Below are positions 1 to 6,929 of a DNA stretch of 11,418 nt, piece after piece. Source of the DNA: Anaerolineales bacterium (lineage in GTDB: Bacteria; Chloroflexota; Anaerolineae; Anaerolineales; E44-bin32); contig JAHFAU010000051.1 of NCBI GenBank assembly GCA_023250385.1, positions 1 to 11,418 of the forward strand, given 5' to 3'. How positions within the stretch are numbered: position 1 is the first letter of the stretch; the number at the start of each line of letters is the position of its first letter. The position numbers and the translations under genes are program-made. Below the pieces are notes generated by a model. The model saw only the letters and a program-made list of their open reading frames with translations, had not been told where the DNA came from and searched no databases.

Positions 1-80
1 GGGGGCTCGAATCGTCGCGTTGGCAGGTAGCGATGCGCGCCCGTCATCCGGAGTGACCTTCCCCTCCTGCACAAGCTGAC

Positions 81-1544
81 ATGGCTGCCCTCACCGATCT
101 GTCACTGCTCGAAGCCGCCGGCGCCCTTCGGGCCGGCGAAGTATCTTCCGTGGAACTCACCACGGCCTGCTTGGATCGCATTCGGGCTGTCGATTCACGG
201 GTCCATGCCTTCCTGACCGTCACGGACGAGCTGGCTCTGGCGCAGGCTAGGACTGCCGACGAACGGCTAGGGAGGCGCACCGACGAGCTGTTTCCCCTCG
301 TCCATGGCATCCCATTCGCGGTCAAAGACGTGCTGTGCGTCGAAGGCGCGCCGGCCACCGCCGGTTCCAAGATCTTGGAAGGATTCCGCCCGCCCTATAC
401 CGCCACCAGCGTCTCCCGCCTGCTTGCGGCCGGGGCGGTCGTGATTGGCAAGACCAACACCGACGAGTTTGCAATGGGCTCCTCCACCGAGAACTCCGCC
501 TACGGCGTCACCCACAACCCCTGGAACCTGGACCGGGTGCCGGGCGGGTCGTCCGGGGGCTCGACCGCCGCGGTGGCCGCCCGCTTCTGCTACGCTGCCT
601 TGGGCACCGACACCGGAGGCTCGGTTCGCCAACCGGCGGCTTTCTGCGGCGTTGCCGGGTTGAAAACCTCCTACGGCCGGGTCTCCCGCTATGGTCTGAT
701 TGCATTCGGGTCCTCGCTGGACACAGTCGGGGCGATCGCCCGAAGCGTGGCCGACCTGGAGCCGATCTTCCGCACCATGGCCGGCCATGACCCGTTGGAC
801 TCAACTTCCATGCCGACCCCGCTGCCCGAGTTCCACTTGAACGGAGACGGGGTCCGCGGACTGCGGATCGGTGTACCGAAAGAGTATTTCATCCCGGGTT
901 TGCAGGCTGAGGTCGAGGCGGCGGTGCGCGAGGCGATCGCAACTCTGGAGCGCTTAGGTGCAGAGATCCGCGAGATCAGCCTGCCCCACACCGACCTGGC
1001 CCTCCCGGTCTATTACATCATCGCCCCGGCGGAAGCCTCCGCGAATCTTGCCCGCTTTGACGGCATCCGCTACGGGCCGCGCCGCGGTCCTGGGAACTAT
1101 CCCGAGGACTACTTTGTTACCCGGGGCGAGCTTTTCGGCGCCGAGGTCAAGCGGCGGATTATGCTCGGCACGTATGCGTTATCCGCCGGATACTACGACG
1201 CCTATTACGGCCAGGCCCAGAAGGTCCGCACGCTGATCAAGGGCGATTTCGAGGCCGCCTTCGAATCGGTGGACTTGATCGCCTGCCCGGTGACCCCGAC
1301 GACGGCCTTCGGCATCGGCGCCCACGGGGATGACCCGCTCTCGATGTATCTGGAGGACGTGTTTACCCTTCCGGCCAACCTGGCCGGCATCCCTGCATTG
1401 AGTTTCCCGGTTGGCTTCGATCCGACGCGACTGCCCATCGGGATGCAGCTGATGGCGCCCCATCTGGCCGAAGACCGTCTATTTCAGGCGGCGCACGCTT
1501 ACCAGGCCGCAACCAGCTGGCACCGGGAGGCCCCTCCACTATGA
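81..1544 (+). CDS. gatA: Glutamyl-/aspartyl-tRNA amidotransferase subunit A (GatA)
   Basis: This is the amidase subunit of the GatCAB complex. It hydrolyses glutamine and passes the ammonia to GatB, which amidates misacylated Glu-tRNA(Gln) and/or Asp-tRNA(Asn) in the cytoplasm. The 487 residues match the usual family length. The amidase-signature Ser-cisSer-Lys triad is visible: Lys82 in FAVKD, Ser157 in the GGSSGGS block at 155-161, and Ser181 in DTGGSVRQP, with the spacing of characterised GatA proteins. The C-terminal half keeps the expected blocks, such as ACPVTPTTAF and LPANLAGIPALSFPVG. The start is the first ATG after an in-frame TGA at 54-56; no convincing Shine-Dalgarno lies just upstream, so the start is only moderately sure. 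Its stop overlaps the next gene by 4 nt (ATGA). gatC is not in the window and may lie upstream. Identification is firm. Confidence 0.96.
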   Translation: MAALTDLSLLEAAGALRAGEVSSVELTTACLDRIRAVDSRVHAFLTVTDELALAQARTADERLGRRTDELFPLVHGIPFAVKDVLCVEGAPATAGSKILEGFRPPYTATSVSRLLAAGAVVIGKTNTDEFAMGSSTENSAYGVTHNPWNLDRVPGGSSGGSTAAVAARFCYAALGTDTGGSVRQPAAFCGVAGLKTSYGRVSRYGLIAFGSSLDTVGAIARSVADLEPIFRTMAGHDPLDSTSMPTPLPEFHLNGDGVRGLRIGVPKEYFIPGLQAEVEAAVREAIATLERLGAEIREISLPHTDLALPVYYIIAPAEASANLARFDGIRYGPRRGPGNYPEDYFVTRGELFGAEVKRRIMLGTYALSAGYYDAYYGQAQKVRTLIKGDFEAAFESVDLIACPVTPTTAFGIGAHGDDPLSMYLEDVFTLPANLAGIPALSFPVGFDPTRLPIGMQLMAPHLAEDRLFQAAHAYQAATSWHREAPPL

Positions 1545-2530
1545 AGCTGGTCCTCCCGATGGCCGGATACGGTACCCGCCTGCGCCCCCACACCTGGTCG
1601 AAGCCGAAGCCGCTAATCAGCGTGGCCGGCAAGCCGGTGCTGGCTCATTTCCTCGACTCGCTCCCAATGCTCGATCAAATCGACGAGGTCGTCTTCATCG
1701 TCGGGTACTTGGGCGAACAGGTCGAGGAGTTTGTGGGCAAGCACTACCCCCGACTCAACGCGCGTTACGTGGTCCAGCCCGAGCTGTCCGGCCAGTCGCA
1801 AGCGATCTGGCTGGCCCGGGAAGGACTACGGGGACCGGCACTGCTCGGCTTCGTGGACACCTGGATCGAAACCGATTTCTCCGGACTGGACGCGGAGGGC
1901 GTCATCTGGGTGAAAGAGGTGGACGACCCGCGCCGCTTCGGGCTGGTCGAGCTGGACCCGGACGGTTGGGTCCGTCGGCTGATCGAAAAGCCACAAGCCC
2001 CCCAAAGCAACCTGGCGGTGGTTGGCTTCTACTATTTCCCACAGGTTGAAAAACTGCTCGATGCCATCGAGCGGCAGATGACCGGAGGCACCATGCTCAA
2101 GGGGGAGTACTTCCTGGCGGACGCGATCAATTTGCTGCTCGAGGACGGGTTGCAGGTTGAGGCCCGCGCGGTGCAGGTCTGGCAGGATTTCGGCACCCCC
2201 AGCGCCGTGCTCGAAGCCAATCGCTACCTGCTCGATCATGGTCGGGACAACTCAGAGCACCTGCCGCGCACGCCGGGAGTGCGGATTGAGCCGCCGGCAT
2301 ACATCGACCCGACCGCCAGCATTCACGAATCGGTGATTGGGCCGCATGCTTCTATTGGATCGGGGTGCCGGATCGAGCGCTCCCAGATCCGCAATTCGAT
2401 CGTGGAGGCTGACTCCCACATCAGCGACAGCACGCTCTCGGCCTCTCTCATTGGTCGGGCGGCGCGGGTGGCCGACTTTGTCGGCTCGCTCAATATTGGC
2501 GATTCTTCCGAGATCCAGGGCGAGGCATGA
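1541..2530 (+). CDS. Sugar-1-phosphate nucleotidyltransferase with C-terminal left-handed beta-helix
   Basis: A 329-residue NTP_transferase-family enzyme that should join an NTP to a sugar-1-phosphate (or related phosphate) to give an activated sugar. The nucleotide-binding signature GYGTRLRP spans residues 9-16, followed by KPKP at 21-24. QPELSGQSQA at 79-88 matches the usual base-contacting segment. Asp106 in FVDTW stands where the metal-binding Asp is expected. The EKP (149-151) and WQDFGTP (214-220) motifs are also present. From about 255 to the end the sequence shows hexapeptide-like repeats (ID.TASI, VIGPHASIGSG, SLNIGDSSEI), typical of a left-handed beta-helix as in GlmU or long RmlA-like proteins. 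There is no clear acetyltransferase active site, so the helix is probably structural or regulatory. Sugar and nucleotide specificity cannot be read from the sequence. It overlaps gatA and the next gene by 4 nt each. Confidence 0.9.
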   Translation: MKLVLPMAGYGTRLRPHTWSKPKPLISVAGKPVLAHFLDSLPMLDQIDEVVFIVGYLGEQVEEFVGKHYPRLNARYVVQPELSGQSQAIWLAREGLRGPALLGFVDTWIETDFSGLDAEGVIWVKEVDDPRRFGLVELDPDGWVRRLIEKPQAPQSNLAVVGFYYFPQVEKLLDAIERQMTGGTMLKGEYFLADAINLLLEDGLQVEARAVQVWQDFGTPSAVLEANRYLLDHGRDNSEHLPRTPGVRIEPPAYIDPTASIHESVIGPHASIGSGCRIERSQIRNSIVEADSHISDSTLSASLIGRAARVADFVGSLNIGDSSEIQGEA

Positions 2531-2742
2531 CGCCCGAGCTGGTCGAGTGCCATTCCGGATATGTCTATGGAGAGCGCCCGGTCGCACTGCACTGGGATGG
2601 GGAGCGGCTGCCGATCGCGCAAGTCGAGGACTCCTGGCGCATCCCAGGCGGGCGGAAGTTCCGGGTTCGGGTGCAGGATGGGCGGATCTTCGAACTCTTC
2701 TATGGCGAGCTCTACGATGAGTGGCGAATTCACCTACTCTGA
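2527..2742 (+). CDS. Small conserved-looking protein of unknown function (71 aa)
   Basis: A 71-residue acidic, aromatic-rich protein with no membrane segment and no signal peptide. It appears to be an all-beta fold: short alternating strands around YGERPVALHWDGERL (residues 14-28), FRVRVQDGRIFELFYGE (45-61) and a closing DEWRI (64-68). The pattern recalls small uncharacterised proteins of the DUF6504 type, but I cannot confirm that family and assign no function. It is likely a real gene: its ATG overlaps the nucleotidyltransferase stop as ATGA, its own TGA lies 6 nt before gatB, and the peptide shows regular strand-like periodicity. It is most likely co-translated with its neighbours. Confidence 0.75.
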   Translation: MTPELVECHSGYVYGERPVALHWDGERLPIAQVEDSWRIPGGRKFRVRVQDGRIFELFYGELYDEWRIHLL

Positions 2743-2748
2743 AGTCCG

Positions 2749-4272
2749 ATGACCGAGTTCGAGCCGGTCATCGGACTGGAGGTGCACGCCGAGCTGCAGA
2801 CTCGTTCAAAGATGTTCTGCGGCTGCGCGGTGGTGGATTCCACCAGTGCCGAACCGAACAGCTCGGCGTGCGAGATCTGCACCGGCATGCCGGGGACTTT
2901 GCCAGTGATTAACCGGCGGGCGGTGGAATACGCCCTGCGGGTGGCCCTGGCGCTCAACTGCTCGGTCGCCGAAAGCAGCCTGTTCGCGCGCAAGAACTAC
3001 TTCTACCCGGATCTTCCGAAGGGTTTCCAGATCTCTCAGTATGAGCTGCCGCTGGCCAGCGATGGTTGGTTCGACATCGAGGCCGATCAGGGCGAGCAGC
3101 GGGTCCGGATTCGGCGAGTGCACCTCGAGGAGGACACTGGCAAGTTGTTCCACCGGGAAGGATATTCGTTGGTGGACTACAACCGCTCCGGCGTCCCGCT
3201 GCTCGAGATCGTGAGCGAGCCGGATCTTCGCTCGGTCGAACAGACCCGGCGCTACACCTTGGCGCTGCGCTCGCTGCTGCGCTACCTGGGAGTGAACAGC
3301 GGTGATATGCAGAAAGGCGTCATTCGATTTGAGGCCAACGTGTCGCTGCGGCGCACCGGCTCGACCGAGTTGGGAACCCGAACCGAGATCAAGAACCTGA
3401 ACTCCTTTCGTGCGCTCTCGCGGGCGGTGGCCTATGAGACCGAGCGTCAACGGGTAGTTCTTTCCAGAGGCGGCCAGGTCCGGCAAGCCACCGTTGGCTG
3501 GGACGAGAATCGGGAGATTACTCTGGCTCAACGCAGCAAGGAAGAGGCTCACGACTATCGCTACTTTCCCGAACCCGATCTCCCCCCGCTGCAGATCGAG
3601 CGGGCCTGGATTGACCGGGTCCGCAGTGAGTTGCCTGAGCTGCCGGCCGCCAAACGGCGACGCTTCATTGCCGAGTACGGGTTGAGCGAATACAGCGCCG
3701 GTGTGCTGACCGAGGAGCCGGAGGTGGCGGAGTACTTCGAGAACGCAATGTCGACATTGTCGCCCGGGGCACTCAGCGCCGCTGTCGGCCCGGCGGATCC
3801 CAAGACTCTTATTGAACGGACATCCCAAGCTGTTTCCCCGCAGCGGCTCGCGAACTGGCTAACCGTGGACCTATTCGGCCTGCTCAACCAGGCCGGACTC
3901 GCGATTGAAAAGTCAAGGGTGCGCCCGGATTCGCTGGCCCAACTGGTTGGTTTGGTTGAAGCGGGGACAATCAACGCGGCCAGCGGCAAGCTAGTCCTCG
4001 AGCAGCTTTTCCGGGAGGGCGGCTCGCCGCAGGCCATCGTCCGAGCCAAGGGTTTGGCTCAACTCGGCGATCAGAGTCAGATCCGCCCCCTGGTCGACCG
4101 GGTGCTAGCCGAGCATCCCGACCAGGTGAGCGCCTATCTGGCCGGTAAGCACACCCTGACGGAGTGGTTCTTGGGTCAGATCATGCGAGCTGCCGGGGGT
4201 CGGGCCGACCCGGCCGTCGTACGGACCGAGCTAGAGGCCGCGTTGCAGGAGAAGAGTCGGTCCACTCAGTGA
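2749..4272 (+). CDS. gatB: Glutamyl-/aspartyl-tRNA amidotransferase subunit B (GatB)
   Basis: GatB binds the misacylated tRNA, phosphorylates the side-chain carboxylate with ATP and completes amidation with ammonia channelled from GatA. The 507 residues are slightly longer than many homologues. The start FEPVIGLEVHAEL is canonical. Cys24, Cys26, Cys41 and Cys44 form the CxC...CxxC zinc site present in some but not all bacterial GatB proteins. The family signature DYNRSGVPLLEIVSEPD lies at 143-159, and HLEEDTGK at 125-132. The C-terminal part (about 340-507) is the helical and YqeY-like tail that contacts tRNA, including NAASGK and FLGQIMRAAGGRADP. The gene follows the 71-aa protein by 6 nt and belongs to the gatA operon. 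No terminator is visible between it and the downstream promoter. Confidence 0.97.
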   Translation: MTEFEPVIGLEVHAELQTRSKMFCGCAVVDSTSAEPNSSACEICTGMPGTLPVINRRAVEYALRVALALNCSVAESSLFARKNYFYPDLPKGFQISQYELPLASDGWFDIEADQGEQRVRIRRVHLEEDTGKLFHREGYSLVDYNRSGVPLLEIVSEPDLRSVEQTRRYTLALRSLLRYLGVNSGDMQKGVIRFEANVSLRRTGSTELGTRTEIKNLNSFRALSRAVAYETERQRVVLSRGGQVRQATVGWDENREITLAQRSKEEAHDYRYFPEPDLPPLQIERAWIDRVRSELPELPAAKRRRFIAEYGLSEYSAGVLTEEPEVAEYFENAMSTLSPGALSAAVGPADPKTLIERTSQAVSPQRLANWLTVDLFGLLNQAGLAIEKSRVRPDSLAQLVGLVEAGTINAASGKLVLEQLFREGGSPQAIVRAKGLAQLGDQSQIRPLVDRVLAEHPDQVSAYLAGKHTLTEWFLGQIMRAAGGRADPAVVRTELEAALQEKSRSTQ

Positions 4273-4282
4273 CAAAGTACTC

Positions 4283-4309
4283 TTGCCGCCGCTGCCCGTG
4301 GGCTATACT
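4283..4309 (+). promoter_or_regulatory. Candidate promoter of glutamate dehydrogenase
   Basis: The hexamer TATACT at 4304-4309 is a good -10 element (5 of 6 to TATAAT). TTGCCG at 4283-4288 is a weak -35, with a 15-nt spacer that is shorter than optimal. A start near 4315 would give a leader of about 30 nt containing the AGGAG ribosome site. The gap lies just after the gatB stop, so the promoter would make gdhA independent of the gat operon. Confidence 0.5.
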
Positions 4310-4329
4310 GTCCAGGCGCATCCCCCACC

Positions 4330-4334
4330 AGGAG
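4330..4334 (+). promoter_or_regulatory. Shine-Dalgarno deciding the gdhA start
   Basis: AGGAG lies 11 nt before the ATG at 4346. It favours this ATG over an in-frame TTG at 4283, which would place the -10 hexamer inside the gene and add 21 residues unlike the family N-terminus. Confidence 0.7.
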
Positions 4335-4345
4335 AACCTGACTTA

Positions 4346-5629
4346 ATGGCAACCCAGACCAAGACGCCCCAAACCGCGATCGAGCTCGTGCCCAATCCAT
4401 TCCAGGTGGCCCAGCAACAGTTAGACGAAGCCGCCGAGCTGCTGGAGCTGGACGGCGCACTGCATGAATTGCTCCGCTGGCCGCTGCGTGAGCTGCACGT
4501 GACCCTGCCGGTGAAGATGGATGACGGTAGCACCAAAATCTTTCACGGCTTCCGGGTGCAATACAACGATGCCCGGGGCCCCACCAAGGGCGGCATCCGC
4601 TACCACCCGGATGAGACCATCGACACGGTCCGGGCTCTGGCGGCCTGGATGACCTGGAAGTGCGCGGTGGTGGACATTCCGCTCGGTGGCGGAAAGGGCG
4701 GGATTATCTGCAATCCAAAGGAAATGTCGGATGGCGAGCTCGAACGATTGAGCCGGGCTTACATCCGCCAGGTGGGACGGATCCTTGGTCTGGAGAAGGA
4801 CGTGCCGGCGCCCGATGTTTATACCAATCCGCAGATCATGGCCTGGATGGTCGATGAATACTCCTTCTTAAAGGGCTACAACGAATTTGGCATGATCACG
4901 GGCAAGCCGCTGGCGCTGGGTGGCTCGGCTGGCCGCGGCGACGCCACGGCCCGCGGCGGGATTTACTGTTTACGGGAGGCCGGCAAGGTTTTGGGTATCG
5001 ATCTCAAGGGCGCTACCACCGCCATTCAGGGCTACGGCAACGCGGGGTCCTTCGCCCACAAGTTGGGGACTGAACTGCTTGGCTTGAAAGTCGTTGCAGT
5101 TTCCGATTCGCGGGGCGGCATCTACAACAGCAAGGGCCTGGACTACGAGGCGGTGATGGCCCACAAGTCCAAGACCGGGTCGGTGGTTAAGTTCCCTGGC
5201 GCAGAAGCTTTAAGCAACGAGGCCCTGCTGGAGCTGGATGTCAAGGTGCTCGTCCCGTCCGCGCTGGAGAGCGTACTTACCGACCAAAATGCGCCCAAGG
5301 TCAAGGCCAAGCTCATCGTGGAGTTGGCCAATGGACCGACGTCTCCTGCGGCCGACCGGATTTTGTACGATGCCGGCTGCTATGTGATCCCCGATTTCTT
5401 GTGCAATGCCGGTGGGGTCACCGTCTCCTATTTCGAGATGGTGCAGAATGCCTATGATTACTACTGGCAGGAAGGCCTGGTGCACGAGCGGCTCGACGCC
5501 AAGATGACTGCTGCCTTTCACGCGGTCCACCGTGCGGCTCAGGAGCACCAGGTTCATAACCGGCTGGCTGCCTACCTGGTAGCGGTCAGCCGGGTCGCCG
5601 AGGCAGTCAAGCTGCGGGGCTGGGTCTAG
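4346..5629 (+). CDS. gdhA: Glutamate dehydrogenase (Glu/Leu/Phe/Val dehydrogenase family)
   Basis: Interconverts glutamate with 2-oxoglutarate and ammonia using NAD(P), linking nitrogen assimilation or amino-acid breakdown to the TCA cycle in the cytoplasm. The 427 residues from ATG 4346 are the normal length for the hexameric bacterial/archaeal class. Substrate and catalytic residues are in place: Lys81 (PTKGG), Lys105 (MTWK), Lys117 (GGGKGG) and Asp157 (PAPDVYT). The Rossmann motif GYGNAG is at 229-234, followed by the family blocks ELANGP (326-331) and NAGGVTVSYFE (354-364). The residue after the second Rossmann strand (SDS at 253-255) leaves NAD versus NADP preference open. It has its own promoter, ribosome site and terminator, so it is probably transcribed alone. 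It converges on the zur-znu operon. Confidence 0.95.
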   Translation: MATQTKTPQTAIELVPNPFQVAQQQLDEAAELLELDGALHELLRWPLRELHVTLPVKMDDGSTKIFHGFRVQYNDARGPTKGGIRYHPDETIDTVRALAAWMTWKCAVVDIPLGGGKGGIICNPKEMSDGELERLSRAYIRQVGRILGLEKDVPAPDVYTNPQIMAWMVDEYSFLKGYNEFGMITGKPLALGGSAGRGDATARGGIYCLREAGKVLGIDLKGATTAIQGYGNAGSFAHKLGTELLGLKVVAVSDSRGGIYNSKGLDYEAVMAHKSKTGSVVKFPGAEALSNEALLELDVKVLVPSALESVLTDQNAPKVKAKLIVELANGPTSPAADRILYDAGCYVIPDFLCNAGGVTVSYFEMVQNAYDYYWQEGLVHERLDAKMTAAFHAVHRAAQEHQVHNRLAAYLVAVSRVAEAVKLRGWV

Positions 5630-5646
5630 CCGGCACTCTTGCTCAG

Positions 5647-5696
5647 GAGCGTAGGCAGCGGGACTACCTTTCCCCGGCCTACGCTCTTACTTTTCT
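5647..5696 (+). terminator. Rho-independent terminator after gdhA
   Basis: A perfect 10-bp stem pairs GAGCGTAGGC (5647-5656) with GCCTACGCTC (5677-5686). The loop holds a further CGGG/CCCG pairing (5659-5662 with 5673-5676). The hairpin is followed by TTACTTTTCT at 5687-5696. It lies 17 nt after the gdhA stop. The other strand lacks a T-tract at the matching place, so it acts mainly on plus-strand transcripts. Confidence 0.88.
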
Positions 5697-5769
5697 CCCA
5701 TACCTATAGCCTTTTGAGTCTAGAGCCGTAGCCGTCGTCGGGGGTGTGGATATGTGGAATCTTCGCCGA

Positions 5770-5816
5770 CGCCTGCCGTGGAATGCGGTCCGATCCCCCT
5801 CGGTGCTCCACAGGCG
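5770..5816. repeat. Bulged inverted repeat
   Basis: CGCCTG-CCG-TGGA (5770-5782) pairs with TCCACAGGCG (5807-5816), giving a 10-bp stem with a 3-nt bulge. An inner CCGA (5790-5793) pairs with TCGG (5800-5803) around a C-rich hexaloop. The right arm contains the TGCTCCACA DnaA-like 9-mer. It could be a structured RNA element or a protein-binding repeat. Confidence 0.4.
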
Positions 5817-5897
5817 CTTGGGGGAGAACCCTGTTGAAACTTTGTGAGGCAACCGGGCTGGCCTGGCTAGCCGCGGCCCGAGACCGATTCCAGTAAA

Positions 5898-5925
5898 GGA
5901 GCCGCGACTTTCTGCGGTCCCTTTT
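5898..5925. terminator. Candidate bidirectional terminator between gdhA and znuB
   Basis: GGA-G-CCGC (5898-5905) pairs with GCGGTCC (5914-5920) around an 8-nt loop, with one bulged G. Plus-strand reading is followed by CTTTT (5921-5925). Minus-strand reading is followed by TTTACT from 5897 downwards. A two-way terminator suits a convergent gene pair, and this may end the znu operon transcript about 145 nt past the znuB stop. The T-tracts are short and the bulge weakens the stem. Confidence 0.35.
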
Positions 5926-5930
5926 CCACC

Positions 5931-5947
5931 GAAAACCTCGAGTTTTC
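5931..5947. repeat. Short inverted repeat between two DnaA-like boxes
   Basis: GAAAAC (5931-5936) and GTTTTC (5942-5947) are inverted around CTCGA. The left arm also mirrors the preceding TTTTC (5922-5926), so alternating TTTTC/GAAAA blocks run from 5922 to 5947. The right arm overlaps the TTTTCCACA box. Confidence 0.5.
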
Positions 5948-6064
5948 CACAAGCACATGCGCAGTTCTCCACAGGGAGACCCTATAGAAGCGGCAGAATC
6001 CGGCACTCGCCAGTAGGAAACAGGCTGGTCGAGGCGGACTGGGAAGATACGCTGAGGTTGTAAG

Positions 6065-6922
6065 CTAGGCGGCGCTGGCACGGATCCGGCGGGACAGGTA
6101 GCCTCGGCCCGGAGCGAAAAGGAAAACGAGCCCAAAGACCGCCGTTGCAACGAGCACAATGGCTGGGCCGGAGGCGACATCCAGGTAGAAGGAGGCATAC
6201 AAGCCGATCACCCCGGAGGCGGCGCCGATCGCACTGGCCAGCAGCATCATGTGGGCAAGCCGGCGGGTGAGCAGGTATGCGGCGGAGGCGGGGGTCACCA
6301 GCATGGCAACCACCAGCGCAATCCCAACCGCCTGGATGGAGATGACGACGACGACAGCCAACAAGACATAGAGCAGATTGTTGAGCGAGCGGACCGGCAG
6401 CTGCATGGTCGTCGCCAGCACACGGTCAAAAGACAGCAGCAGGAACTCTTTGTAGAAAAGCAGCACCGTGAGCACGGCAACCATGCTCAAGACCGCCATC
6501 AACGCCAGGTCTGCCGGGGAGACGCCTAAGAGATCTCCGAACAGGATGTGGGCGAGGTCCACCGCGTAGCTGCGCTGGAGCGAAAGCAAGACCACTCCCA
6601 AAGCAAGCGCACCGGCAAAAACCACGCCAATCGCGCTGTCTTCGCGAATCGTCGTCGAGCTGCTGAGGCCCCCAATTGCGAGTGCAGCCAGCACGCCGAC
6701 GATCAGTGCGCCGATCGCGAGCGGCCAGCCGAGCAGGAAGGCGACGACCACTCCCGGGAGAATAATGTGGGCCAGCGCGTCCCCATAAAAGGCCATGCCT
6801 CTGAGGACGACATAGCAGCCTAGCACCGGGACTACCAGCCCGATCATCAGTGCCGCCCACAGCCCGCGCAGCATAAAGGGATAGGTCAGCGGTTCAACCA
6901 GCCAGGCAACAATAGGATTCAT
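6065..6922 (-). CDS. znuB: Zinc/manganese ABC transporter permease (ZnuB, ABC-3 family)
   Basis: Membrane-spanning channel of a metal-uptake ABC transporter. It works with the binding protein ZnuA and the ATPase ZnuC encoded just upstream. The 285 residues are highly hydrophobic with about eight or nine predicted membrane helices. The family block GDALAHIILPGVVVAFLLG (about 47-65), the loop AVDLAHILFGDLLGVS, SFDRVLATTMQLP, and IALVVAMLVTPASAAYLLTRRL are all recognisable ABC-3 features. The start chosen is the ATG at 6922, giving MNPIVAWLVEP. It lies 7 nt after the znuC stop. An earlier in-frame start at 7000 would add 26 polar residues that are encoded inside znuC, which is unlikely. It is the last gene of the operon. 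Confidence 0.92.
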   Translation of the reverse strand: MNPIVAWLVEPLTYPFMLRGLWAALMIGLVVPVLGCYVVLRGMAFYGDALAHIILPGVVVAFLLGWPLAIGALIVGVLAALAIGGLSSSTTIREDSAIGVVFAGALALGVVLLSLQRSYAVDLAHILFGDLLGVSPADLALMAVLSMVAVLTVLLFYKEFLLLSFDRVLATTMQLPVRSLNNLLYVLLAVVVVISIQAVGIALVVAMLVTPASAAYLLTRRLAHMMLLASAIGAASGVIGLYASFYLDVASGPAIVLVATAVFGLVFLFAPGRGYLSRRIRASAA

Positions 6923-6929
6923 GGTTAGT

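Larger units (their letters stand above)
5745..5973. other. Cluster of DnaA-box-like 9-mers
   Basis: Compared with the consensus TTATCCACA, three 9-mers match 8 of 9: TGTGGATAT at 5745-5753 (minus orientation, ATATCCACA), TTTTCCACA at 5943-5951 and TTCTCCACA at 5965-5973. Two more match 7 of 9: TGCTCCACA at 5804-5812 and TTTTCCACC at 5922-5930. The last three plus-strand boxes are spaced 21 and 22 nt apart, about two helical turns, and all face the same way. TTTTCCACA is a known variant box in cyanobacterial origins. No strongly AT-rich unwinding element is obvious, although 5687-5725 is locally less GC-rich. dnaA, dnaN and other origin neighbours are absent, and both flanking genes point towards the cluster, which is unusual for oriC. 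Origin, DnaA titration site or chance remain open. Confidence 0.4.
5630..6064. other. 435-nt intergenic region between convergent genes
   Basis: gdhA and znuB converge here, so neither needs a promoter in this gap. The first 65 nt hold the gdhA terminator. The remainder holds DnaA-box-like 9-mers between 5745 and 5973, a bulged inverted repeat at 5770-5816, a hairpin at 5898-5920 with T-rich sequence on both sides, and a short inverted repeat at 5931-5947. From 5974 to 6064 I see nothing specific. Minus-strand open frames crossing the gap (5679-5972 and 5704-6198) have protein-unlike composition, and the second runs antiparallel to none but out of frame with znuB; I do not regard them as genes. 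Confidence 0.7.

Noticed and set aside
1..80. End of an upstream gene (frames closing at TGA 54-56 or TGA 77-79), possibly gatC
   Set aside because: The 17-25 visible codons in either frame do not resemble a GatC C-terminus or any family I recognise, so no feature is called.
2806..3828. 340-codon open frame on the minus strand
   Set aside because: It lies wholly antisense to gatB, which is unambiguous. Long antisense frames are expected in GC-rich coding DNA, and the translation shows no recognisable domain.
4283..4345. TTG start giving a 448-residue glutamate dehydrogenase
   Set aside because: The added 21 residues are proline-rich and unlike the family. They would cover the -10 hexamer and the Shine-Dalgarno that serve the ATG at 4346.
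5679..5972. 97-codon minus-strand open frame in the gap
   Set aside because: It runs through the gdhA terminator and the inverted repeats, is highly basic with no protein-like periodicity, and resembles no family I recognise.
5745..5973. Chromosomal oriC called outright
   Set aside because: The DnaA-like boxes are suggestive, but the missing origin neighbours, the lack of an obvious AT-rich unwinding element and the convergent flanking genes prevent a firm call. It is kept as a hypothesis.
5704..6198. 164-codon minus-strand open frame crossing the intergenic gap into the znuB 3' end
   Set aside because: It overlaps znuB in another frame, is rich in Arg/Ser/Pro without domain pattern, lacks a clear ribosome site, and the same bases contain palindromes and DnaA-like boxes.
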